Positions 1 to 6,991 of a stretch of DNA of 64,000 bases are shown in pieces (position 1 is the first letter of the stretch; every line of letters starts with the position of its first letter). The notes below the pieces were generated by a model that saw only the letters and a program-made list of their open reading frames with translations, was not told the DNA's origin and ran no database searches. Position numbers and translations under genes: made by a program. Origin of the DNA: CAZUCE01 sp964619265 (lineage in GTDB: Bacteria; Planctomycetota; UBA1135; GCA-002686595); contig CAZUCE010000005.1 of the NCBI GenBank assembly GCA_964619265.1, positions 124,001-188,000 on the forward strand. Reading direction: 5' to 3'.

Positions 1-2
1 AG

Positions 3-728
3 GGCGTCGACTGCATCGCCTGCCACCAGCATCCAGATGGCGGTATGGCCGGGTCCTTTACAGACCCCACCGTGACCTGCCGGCCCACCGAACAGATCGA
101 GCTGATCCGCCCGGAATTTTGCGCCGGCTGCCACAACCAGCACCTGACCATGGATCAGTGGAAAAGTTCCCGCTATGCGGAGCAAGGGATCACCTGCATC
201 GATTGCCACATGCCCTACCGCGAGGGCAACCCGGCCAAGGGGCGGGACCACTCCATGCACGGCGGCACCAGCCTCGAAAACCTCCAAGGCGCCGTCGATC
301 TACGCGGTTCGTTCGACGAACAATCCGGAGGCTGGGTCCTCGAGCTAGAAAACGTCGGCGCCGGACACAGCTTTCCCACCGACGAACGCAGTCGAGCCGG
401 CGACGTCTTCTTCCGGCGGCTCAACTCGAGCGGCCAGGGAGAGGGCCCCTGGAGCCTGGTCCACCGACTCCGAAGCCCCTACCGGTCCGAAGTCGATGTG
501 CCCGACACACTGCTGCTGGTCCATGAAAACCGGCGGATTCCGCTGATCGATCGCGGAGTCGCCGCCACCGAGGAGATCCTCCCCAATGACGCTCCCGGTG
601 AAATCGTGTCCGACTCCGTTGAAGTCCTGCTGATTTACAAGCGATCCCCCTACTACCCCGGCGGTGTCGGGCAGCCGCTGGAAGACGAGTACGCCGTCGA
701 AGTTCACCGCATCCGGCTCGAGCGATGA
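3..728 (+). CDS. Multihaem c-type cytochrome, 3' part (start lies upstream of the window)
   Basis: The reading frame is open from the first bases, so the gene is cut at its 5' end; 241 codons are visible. Three CXXCH haem-attachment motifs can be read: CIACH (about bases 12-26), CAGCH (about 121-135) and CIDCH. The spacing of the second and third, and the phrase AGHSFPTDERSRAG later on, are typical of periplasmic multihaem cytochromes of the c554/NrfA-like type. It should act in electron transfer outside the cytoplasm. The stop codon overlaps the ATG of the next gene as ATGA, so the two are probably co-translated. The number of haems and the redox partner cannot be judged from the fragment. 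Confidence 0.8.
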   Translation, partial: GVDCIACHQHPDGGMAGSFTDPTVTCRPTEQIELIRPEFCAGCHNQHLTMDQWKSSRYAEQGITCIDCHMPYREGNPAKGRDHSMHGGTSLENLQGAVDLRGSFDEQSGGWVLELENVGAGHSFPTDERSRAGDVFFRRLNSSGQGEGPWSLVHRLRSPYRSEVDVPDTLLLVHENRRIPLIDRGVAATEEILPNDAPGEIVSDSVEVLLIYKRSPYYPGGVGQPLEDEYAVEVHRIRLER

Positions 729-2221
729 GGGCGGCGACCCTGCTGTTCATCTGGCTGCTCGCGGGCTACGGCTGCGCCCCCGAGGTTGCCGATTCACCGC
801 CGGAGACCCGCAACGTGGTGGACCCGGCGATCGCAGCCTTGCGCAGCGAGCTCGGCGAAGCCCTCGCTCCACTCCCCGAAACCGGCGAAAGAACCACCCG
901 GGCGGTCGAGGGTTTGTTGCCTTACACCGCCAGCGTCCGCGGCCCGGATCGCGAGCGAGGGTTGTCCGATTTGGCGGGGCTCGGTGCGGGAGCGATTGCT
1001 CCTTTGGAGGCGGTCGCCGCCGATTCAGAGGCAACCGCCGCCCAGCGTGAAGCGGCTCTCGAGGCACTTTGGATTTTCGCGAGCAGAGAGCTTGGAGACG
1101 CGCTTGGACCCGAGAACGAGCCCACGTTGATCGACCCGGCCGGTCCGTCCCCCTCGAGTGCTGTGGTGCACGCCACCGCCGCGATCGAGCGCGCGCTCCG
1201 GCTCGAGCGCGAGCCGTGGCTGCGCGCGCGCGGGGCCTGGTACTTGGGCCGGCTCGGGCTCGACCGGTCGATCCCTGAGCTAGTCCTACGCCTACGCTAT
1301 GAAACCGATCACGAAGCGGTGATCTGGCTCGCGTTCGCGCTCGCACGCTTCGCGAACTACAGCGGCCTCCTTGGGCTGGAGAACATCGCACAGCTTTCAG
1401 CGGGAACCCCAGTCGGCGAGCGTGCGGCTTCCATGGCCGCCGCGATCGCTCGACAGGCCGGCGCCGGTTCCCCGGCGGCCGTGACCTGGGCATGGGATCA
1501 CGGGGATCCGGAACGGATTCTCCCCAGCCTTGCGCGCTCCGCTCACCACAACCTAGTTCTGTGGGAGTGGATCTACCGCTTCGACGAGTTTCAACTTCGC
1601 GGAGTCGACGACGCGCGCTTCATGTTCGAACGCTTGGACGAACAAGCCGCAGGGGTCCTGACCGAGGCTCTGTTTGACGAGAGCAGGTATGTGCGGCTGC
1701 ATGTGGCCCAGTGCATCGCCCGGCTCAGGCGGCGAGCGACCTCGGCAGGCCCAGCGCTTCTCGAGATGCTCGAGGAACGAACCGTCGCGGCGACGGCGGC
1801 CCAGGCCCTGGGCGAAATCGGGTTCCCGCCGGCGCGGGAAGCCCTGGAAGCTCGACTGGGTGATGCGCACGCCATCGAGTTGCGAGTGGCCGCCGCACGT
1901 GCCCTCGGGCGCATGGGCCAAGCGGAGTCGATTCCGCTCCTGGCGGCGACCTTCGACGCGCAGCCCCCAAGCCCTGAATTCCGCCAAGCCCTCGCCGAGT
2001 CGCTCGCCTACCTGCGAGATGCGAGACGCGCCGTCCCGGAGTTGATCGCAGCGGTTGGAAATCCAGGACTCGAACCGTCGACCTCCCGAGCGGCCCTCAA
2101 GTTCCTGGTCGAGCAAGAACTGGCAGCGGGGACGCCCGGCGCCCAAGCCGTCCTAGACGAGTTTGACCCCGAAGACGATCGCGCCCTACCCGACGGCCTC
2201 CCCCTCCTGCTAGATCGGTAA
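725..2221 (+). CDS. HEAT-repeat lipoprotein
   Basis: This 498-residue protein has a hydrophobic N-terminus ending LLAGYGC, a probable but imperfect lipoprotein signal. The rest is built of alpha-helical repeats with the HEAT/PBS-lyase signature: alternating Ala/Leu/Arg-rich helices such as AVIWLAFALARFA, AAQALGEIGFPPAREALEARLGD and AAARALGRMGQAESIP. Such solenoids are protein-interaction scaffolds and no catalytic motif is seen. The start overlaps the stop of the upstream cytochrome gene (ATGA), so it may serve that redox complex at the membrane; this is inference. The last codons lie inside the left arm of a 53-bp inverted repeat. Confidence 0.8.
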   Translation: MRAATLLFIWLLAGYGCAPEVADSPPETRNVVDPAIAALRSELGEALAPLPETGERTTRAVEGLLPYTASVRGPDRERGLSDLAGLGAGAIAPLEAVAADSEATAAQREAALEALWIFASRELGDALGPENEPTLIDPAGPSPSSAVVHATAAIERALRLEREPWLRARGAWYLGRLGLDRSIPELVLRLRYETDHEAVIWLAFALARFANYSGLLGLENIAQLSAGTPVGERAASMAAAIARQAGAGSPAAVTWAWDHGDPERILPSLARSAHHNLVLWEWIYRFDEFQLRGVDDARFMFERLDEQAAGVLTEALFDESRYVRLHVAQCIARLRRRATSAGPALLEMLEERTVAATAAQALGEIGFPPAREALEARLGDAHAIELRVAAARALGRMGQAESIPLLAATFDAQPPSPEFRQALAESLAYLRDARRAVPELIAAVGNPGLEPSTSRAALKFLVEQELAAGTPGAQAVLDEFDPEDDRALPDGLPLLLDR

Positions 2222-2342
2222 TACGGTGCCAGGGCCGCGTGCACCGGTGAGGCCGCCGGCGGCTCCGCCGCCGGGCCGCGGCCGCGCCGCGGCGGCCTCA
2301 CCGGTGCACGCGGCCCTGGCACCGTATTACCGATCTAGCAGG
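2206..2342. repeat. Very long perfect inverted repeat between convergent genes
   Basis: The left arm (2206-2258) and right arm (2290-2342) are perfect reverse complements over 53 bp, with a 31-nt GC-rich loop. The left arm contains the last four codons and stop of the HEAT gene; the right arm ends 5 bp before the stop of the convergent prenyltransferase gene. Transcribed from either side it would form an extremely stable hairpin, so it probably ends transcription in both directions. It is far longer than a normal terminator and there is no T-tract. A recent inverted duplication or an assembly fold-back cannot be excluded. Confidence 0.9.
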
Positions 2343-2347
2343 GAGCG

Positions 2348-3244
2348 TTAGAGCCAGCCGGCTACGGCCGCGCCGACCACGGCTAGCCACGCCACATTGT
2401 TCGCCAGGAACAGCTTGTCTCCGGCTAGGAAGACCTTGGTCGGGTTGTCGCCTTGGGTTCCGCTTTGAACCAAAAGCATGTAACGGGCCACGCCGAAGAC
2501 CACGAACGGAACCGACCACGCCAAGCGGTGGTCCTCCCCGTACTTGGCTGCCGTTTCCGGGTTTGCCGTGTAAACCGCGTAGCAAAGGATTGTGCAGGCC
2601 GCGAGCACCGTGACCATCTGGTCCAGGAACGCCAGGGGATAATCGCGCAGGATCGCGCGAGTTGAGGTTTGGCCGTCGCCCATCAGGGCAATCTCGGAGC
2701 GGCGCTTGTTCAAGGCCAAGAAGAGCGCCAGGAACAAAGTGCACAGGAATAGCCACTTCGAGATCACGATCCCGGCAGCCTCGCCCCCGGCCGCCACCCG
2801 GAACAAAAAACCACCGGCGATGCAAAACACGTCGATCAGCACCACGTGCTTGAGCCGCAGGCTGTAGGCGATGTTCATCGTCACATAGGCGATGAGCAGG
2901 AGCAGCACCGGCAGGGCAGCCTGATAGGCCAGGGCGATCGCGCCCAGGGAGCAGCTCACGGCGACCAACAGCGCTGCCGCCACCGACAATTCACCCGACG
3001 CAATCGGGCGCTTGCACTTTTCGGGATGCAACCGATCGCTTTCCACATCCTGAACGTCGTTCAGAAGGTAGACCGCGCTCGATCCCAAGCAAAATGCTGC
3101 AAAGGCAAACAGGACGCGGACCGCGGCCTGTTCGTAGCTACCACTTACGTGGCTTTGATCGCCCCACGCAAAAAGAAGGGCGGCGAGGACAAAGACGTTC
3201 TTCGACCACTGGTGTGGCCGCATCGCGCGCAGAAAGGCGGGCAA
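2348..3244 (-). CDS. UbiA-family prenyltransferase (decaprenyl-phosphate phosphoribosyltransferase-like)
   Basis: A polytopic membrane protein of 298 residues. Its N-terminus carries RPHQWSKN, and the first Asp-rich motif is NDVQDVESDRLHPEKCKRP, which in UbiA enzymes binds the Mg-diphosphate of the prenyl donor. The RPxQWxKN start is most like decaprenyl-phosphate phosphoribosyltransferase, which moves phosphoribose from PRPP to a polyprenyl phosphate; quinone or haem prenyltransferases are alternatives. The reading frame can start at TTG 3244 or at ATG 3223. The TTG was preferred because family members have a few residues before the RPxQW motif. The gene follows the pseudopilin gene on the same strand with a 48-bp gap. 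Confidence 0.8.
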   Translation of the reverse strand: MPAFLRAMRPHQWSKNVFVLAALLFAWGDQSHVSGSYEQAAVRVLFAFAAFCLGSSAVYLLNDVQDVESDRLHPEKCKRPIASGELSVAAALLVAVSCSLGAIALAYQAALPVLLLLIAYVTMNIAYSLRLKHVVLIDVFCIAGGFLFRVAAGGEAAGIVISKWLFLCTLFLALFLALNKRRSEIALMGDGQTSTRAILRDYPLAFLDQMVTVLAACTILCYAVYTANPETAAKYGEDHRLAWSVPFVVFGVARYMLLVQSGTQGDNPTKVFLAGDKLFLANNVAWLAVVGAAVAGWL

Positions 3245-3292
3245 GTGAAGCTGGGGGGGCTGCGGTCTGGGTGGAAAGAGGAACCGGCGCGG

Positions 3293-3937
3293 CTAGTCGA
3301 GGCTCAGCTTGCGAAGCTCTTCCATGGGAGAGTCGGGCCCCACGGCGAAGTAGTCCTCGTCCGGGCCGAGCAAGCCCAAGTCACGCAGCTCTTCGATCTC
3401 AAGACCCTCGACACTTCCATCGCCCCACAGGACCAAAGTGGTCGTGCGGAAGTTCATTTCCGGGTCGTTGTCTGTTGCAACCAACGCCTCGCGACCGGAT
3501 AGCTTGCGCAGGGGGAACTCCTTGGAATTTCGGCCCGCGTAGGCCGACGATTCGCCATCGATGGCGTCCAAGTCGCTGAACCACTCCGTGGGCGGCAGCT
3601 CTCCGATCGAGAGGGCGCCGATGTTGACGCCGGGGCAAGTCAACTTCTTGGCCGACTGGGGGGTGTTCTCCCAGACGCCCTTGGCGACCAGGGCGCCGAA
3701 GAACTTGGCACCGCTCTCGCTGGGAAGCCGCTCGAACTTCGAGTCGTAGAGCAGGATCCCCTCGTAGATGCTGAGCAGATTTTTGCGCGAGGCCGTGATT
3801 TTCGCAGCCTCCAGAGCCTCAGGGATTTTCGGGACCAGGAAGCTCATCAGGATGCCGAGGATGAGCATGACGGCCAGCAGCTCGACCAGGGTAAAGCCGG
3901 CCCGCAGGGCCCTTCCGGGTAGGTGGCGAAGGCGCAT
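3293..3937 (-). CDS. Type II secretion / type IV pilus-like pseudopilin
   Basis: The N-terminus is a short basic leader followed by GFTLVELLAVMLILGILM, the class III prepilin signal. Cleavage would fall after Gly14, with Glu at +5 of the mature protein, and the long hydrophobic helix forms the pilus core. The remaining ~180 residues are a globular domain with the GspG/GspH-like layout (ASRKNLLSIYEGILLYDS). Total length is 214 residues. No other secretion gene is nearby, so this is an orphan pseudopilin that would use an assembly machine encoded elsewhere. It lies downstream of metK, separated by a strong hairpin, so it probably has its own promoter. Confidence 0.85.
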   Translation of the reverse strand: MRLRHLPGRALRAGFTLVELLAVMLILGILMSFLVPKIPEALEAAKITASRKNLLSIYEGILLYDSKFERLPSESGAKFFGALVAKGVWENTPQSAKKLTCPGVNIGALSIGELPPTEWFSDLDAIDGESSAYAGRNSKEFPLRKLSGREALVATDNDPEMNFRTTTLVLWGDGSVEGLEIEELRDLGLLGPDEDYFAVGPDSPMEELRKLSLD

Positions 3938-3965
3938 GGAGATTGAAAGGTCGCAGGGGAGATAT

Positions 3966-4000
3966 GGACAGAGGGCGGACGAGGAGTCCGCCCTCTGTCC
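3966..4000 (-). terminator. Hairpin terminator after metK
   Basis: A perfect 15-bp stem (3966-3980 with 3986-4000) has a 5-nt loop. It lies 49 bp past the metK stop and 29 bp before the pseudopilin start, all on the minus strand. A second, smaller hairpin (4014-4020 with 4025-4031) sits nearer the metK stop. No U-tract follows, which seems usual for this genome. Confidence 0.65.
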
Positions 4001-4048
4001 TAGAGGAGCCTATCCGCGCCGGAAGGCGCGGTCACGCAAGCGGCGTGC

Positions 4049-5227
4049 TCAGCCTTTGGCGGCGGCCCCGGCGGCGGCCTGAAGCTCAGCCACCATGCCG
4101 GTTTGCTCCCAAGGAAACTCCGATCGACCGAAGTGTCCGTGGTAAGCCGTTTGCTCGAAGCGCGGCTTCAGGAGGTCGAAGGTCTCGATGATCTTGCGCG
4201 GGGTCAGCAGGGGCTTGAAGAGCTTCTCGACCACCGTTCCGAGGTCCAAATCGCTCATCTTGCCGGTCCCGAAGGTCTCGACGCGGATCGACAGCGGTTC
4301 GGCCACGCCAATCGCGTAGGAAAGCTGGACCTCACAGCGGGTCGCAAGGCCCGCGGCGACGACGTTCTTGGCGACCCAGCGGCCGGCGTAGGCTGCCGAA
4401 CGGTCCACCTTGCTCGGGTCCTTGCCGGAGAAGGCTCCCCCACCGTGACGCCCCATGCCGCCGTAGGTGTCGACGATGATCTTGCGGCCGGTGAGGCCAC
4501 AGTCCCCGTGGGGACCTCCGATCACGAACTTCCCGGTCGGATTCACGTGGTAGATCGTTTTGTCGTCGACCATGCCGGGCGGCATCACCTCGGGCACGAG
4601 CACCTCGCGGACCATCTTTTCGATCTCGAGGCGAACCTCTTCCTCACCCGACTTGCCGCCAACTTCCGGATCGTGCTGGGTGGAAATGACCACGGTGTGC
4701 ACCCGCACCGGCTTGTCGTTTTCGTACTCGACCGTGATCTGACTCTTGGAGTCCGGACGCAGCCAAGGGAACCTGCCGCCCTGACGGTATTCAGCCAGCT
4801 TCTCGACCAATCGATGGGAGTAGTGCACGGGGAAGGGCATCAGCTCTTCCGTCTCGTTGCAGGCATAGCCAAACATCAGGCCTTGGTCGCCGGCTCCATC
4901 GCGGTCGACGCCTTGGCCGATGTCCGGGGACTGTCTGTCGAGACTGACCAGCACGGCACAGGTGTCGCCGTTGATGCCGTAGGCATCGTCGGTGTAACCA
5001 ATCCGCTTGATCGTGTTTCGGACGATGTCTTGATAGTCGATCCGCGCCGTGGTGGTGATTTCACCGGCGATGACGGCGAGCCCCGTGGTGACCATGGTCT
5101 CGCAGGCCACGCGGCTATTCGGATCAGCGGCCAGGAGAGCGTCGAGAACCGCGTCGGAGACTTGGTCAGCCACCTTGTCGGGGTGGCCCATCGAGACGGA
5201 TTCGGACGTGAACAGCGTGCGCGCCAT
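4049..5227 (-). CDS. metK: S-adenosylmethionine synthase
   Basis: This 392-residue cytoplasmic enzyme makes S-adenosylmethionine from methionine and ATP. Family motifs are clear: FTSESVSMGHPDK at the N-terminus, GDQGLMFGYACNETEELMP, the phosphate-binding loop GPHGDCGLTGRKIIVDTYGG and GGGAFSGKDPSKVDRSAAY. Length and motif order are normal. The ATG at 5227 has no Shine-Dalgarno sequence. The upstream ~145 nt contain small GC hairpins but no SAM riboswitch core. It is probably transcribed alone, given the terminator after it. Confidence 0.97.
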   Translation of the reverse strand: MARTLFTSESVSMGHPDKVADQVSDAVLDALLAADPNSRVACETMVTTGLAVIAGEITTTARIDYQDIVRNTIKRIGYTDDAYGINGDTCAVLVSLDRQSPDIGQGVDRDGAGDQGLMFGYACNETEELMPFPVHYSHRLVEKLAEYRQGGRFPWLRPDSKSQITVEYENDKPVRVHTVVISTQHDPEVGGKSGEEEVRLEIEKMVREVLVPEVMPPGMVDDKTIYHVNPTGKFVIGGPHGDCGLTGRKIIVDTYGGMGRHGGGAFSGKDPSKVDRSAAYAGRWVAKNVVAAGLATRCEVQLSYAIGVAEPLSIRVETFGTGKMSDLDLGTVVEKLFKPLLTPRKIIETFDLLKPRFEQTAYHGHFGRSEFPWEQTGMVAELQAAAGAAAKG

Positions 5228-5507
5228 GGGGCGGAGTCGGGAAAGGGAGGGGGGGTATGTAGAAGCACCGATCGCCCCGGTGGGACCACGCGCGGTGGTC
5301 AGAGGCAGTCGGTGTGAGCAGGTCGGCCCCGGGGGGGCTCAGAGGAGGATCCGAGCCCTAAAGGGCAGCCCAGACAGTCTACAACGACCGGCCGTGCAAG
5401 GCGCAGGGATCGCGGGCCGGGCCAGCCATCCCAGGGCCCTGTGGAGGAGTCTTGGGGTCCCTGGGCCAGGTCGAACGGGTACTGGAGGGACGGCCGCCGT
5501 CCGATTC
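5228..5507 (-). other. Intergenic/leader region between waaA and metK
   Basis: No gene is supported here. On the minus strand the metK leader can fold a hairpin in which GGGCTC (around 5350) pairs with GAGCCC (around 5335), close to a second small stem, GCCC-TTTA-GGGC. I see no -35/-10 pair with good spacing and no known metabolite-riboswitch core. Confidence 0.4.
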
Positions 5508-6884
5508 TCAGGCCCCTTCCGGACCAGGGACCGAACCATGGCCCGAACCAGGAAGCTCTCCTTGGGAGCCGAAGCACAGGGGAGCCAGGGCCCTCCATGT
5601 CTCGACGGTCGCCCCCCGCTGCCGATCCGTAGCTGCGAGCCCAGCCGTTCCGACCGCCCGGCGCCGGTCCGGATCGGCTTGGAGATCGGCCAACAGACCC
5701 GCGAGGGCCCCGTGACTCTTGGCGCGAAGGCAGGCTCCCGCTTCCTCGAGCAGCGTGACCTCTTGGGTGAAATTCTCCATGTAAGGGCCACAGATGATCG
5801 GCAGGCCTTGGGCGGCGGCCTCCAAGAGGTTCTGGCCACCATGGGGTATGAAGCTGCCCCCCATGACCACCAGGTCGGAGCACGCATAGACCCGCTCCAA
5901 TTCTCCGATCGTGTCCACGAGCAAGGGCTTGGAAACATCCAGCGCGATCGATCCCGCGCGAAGCTCGGTCAGGCGTTGGCAGGCAACGCCAAGGTCGGCC
6001 AGGCTGCGCTCCACCTCGGGCGCGCGCACCGGGTGCCGGGGAACCAGGACCAATCGAGACTCCGGAACGCCCTTTCGCCAGGCCTCGGCAATCCAGCGCT
6101 CTTCAGGCTCGTGGGTGCTTCCGGCCACGACCACGATTTGCCCCTCCTGGACGCCCACCCAGCGCGGAAGGTCGGGCCCGACCTGGCGCTTGCCGATTTC
6201 GAGTCCATCGGCCTTCACGTTGCCCGTCACCACCAGGCGGCGGGGTTCTACACCCAGCGCGCGGAACCGATCGGCGTAGACCTCGCTCTGTACACAGAGC
6301 AGAGAGATCCGATTGAACTGCGGAAACAGCTTTTTGAACAACTGATAACGTCCGAAGCTGTTCTCGGTGATTCGGCCGTTGATCACCGCGATCGGGATCC
6401 CAAGCCGGTTGGCACAGCGCAGGAAGTTCGGCCACACCTCAAGCTCAATCAAAACCACCGCCGTCGGCCGGACCGACTCGAAGAAGCGCTTCGACAACCA
6501 CGAGACGTCGAGCGGGAACCGAACCACGGCCTTCGCCCCAAACAGAGCGCGGGCCATTTCGGTCCCGGTATCCGTGGTGGTCGAAACGACGATCTCGGCG
6601 TCCGGCCGTTCACGCTTGAGCGTCGCCACCAGGGATTGGGCTCCCTTGACTTCCCCCACCGAGACTCCGTGAATGAGGATCCTCGGAGCGGAATCCAGGC
6701 CATTCGCCCCCCCCCAACCGGCGGGCCCGGTGCGTTCGCGTACATAGCGCGCGAAGCTCGGTCGGGTCAACACCCGGAAGATCCAAAGGGGAGCTCCGAG
6801 AACGGCGACCAGAAGCCAAATCAGATCGTAGATCGCGTGCAACGCCCCGCTGCGCAAGCCAGGGTTCGGGTCGCCTTCGATCAC
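5508..6884 (-). CDS. waaA: 3-deoxy-D-manno-octulosonic acid (Kdo) transferase
   Basis: A membrane-anchored glycosyltransferase that adds Kdo to lipid A precursor, so the cell makes LPS. It has an N-terminal membrane helix (AIYDLIWLLVAVLGAPLWIF), then HGVSVGEVKGAQ with the conserved catalytic Glu region, VVLIELEVWPNF, GNVKADG, and a C-terminal GT-B half with GGSFIPHGGQNLLEAAAQG. The frame is open to a GTG at 7037, which would overlap the end of secA by 46 bp and add 51 residues with no family counterpart. I chose GTG 6884, which puts the membrane helix near the N-terminus as in relatives (458 residues). TTG 6887 is an alternative. Confidence 0.9.
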   Translation of the reverse strand: MIEGDPNPGLRSGALHAIYDLIWLLVAVLGAPLWIFRVLTRPSFARYVRERTGPAGWGGANGLDSAPRILIHGVSVGEVKGAQSLVATLKRERPDAEIVVSTTTDTGTEMARALFGAKAVVRFPLDVSWLSKRFFESVRPTAVVLIELEVWPNFLRCANRLGIPIAVINGRITENSFGRYQLFKKLFPQFNRISLLCVQSEVYADRFRALGVEPRRLVVTGNVKADGLEIGKRQVGPDLPRWVGVQEGQIVVVAGSTHEPEERWIAEAWRKGVPESRLVLVPRHPVRAPEVERSLADLGVACQRLTELRAGSIALDVSKPLLVDTIGELERVYACSDLVVMGGSFIPHGGQNLLEAAAQGLPIICGPYMENFTQEVTLLEEAGACLRAKSHGALAGLLADLQADPDRRRAVGTAGLAATDRQRGATVETWRALAPLCFGSQGELPGSGHGSVPGPEGA

Positions 6885-6991
6885 CAAGGCGCCTGGACGG
6901 TCAGGGCCTTTCAGAGCTTGAGCAGCAGATGGGTCCAATTCGTTTTCGCGCGGAGAGGCCGACTCGCAGCCGCCGGCCGGGTCCGCAGGAC

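Noticed and set aside
725..2221. HEAT protein as a phycobilin lyase
   Set aside because: HEAT/PBS-type repeats are shared widely; there are no phycobiliprotein genes and no reason to expect lyase activity.
4103..5317. Long plus-strand reading frame opposite metK
   Set aside because: It is the antisense shadow of a highly conserved gene; codon bias explains it and the translation has no family features.
5228..5507. SAM riboswitch upstream of metK
   Set aside because: No SAM-I core (such as the GATGAAACC-like element), SAM-II or SAH consensus could be found; only generic GC hairpins.
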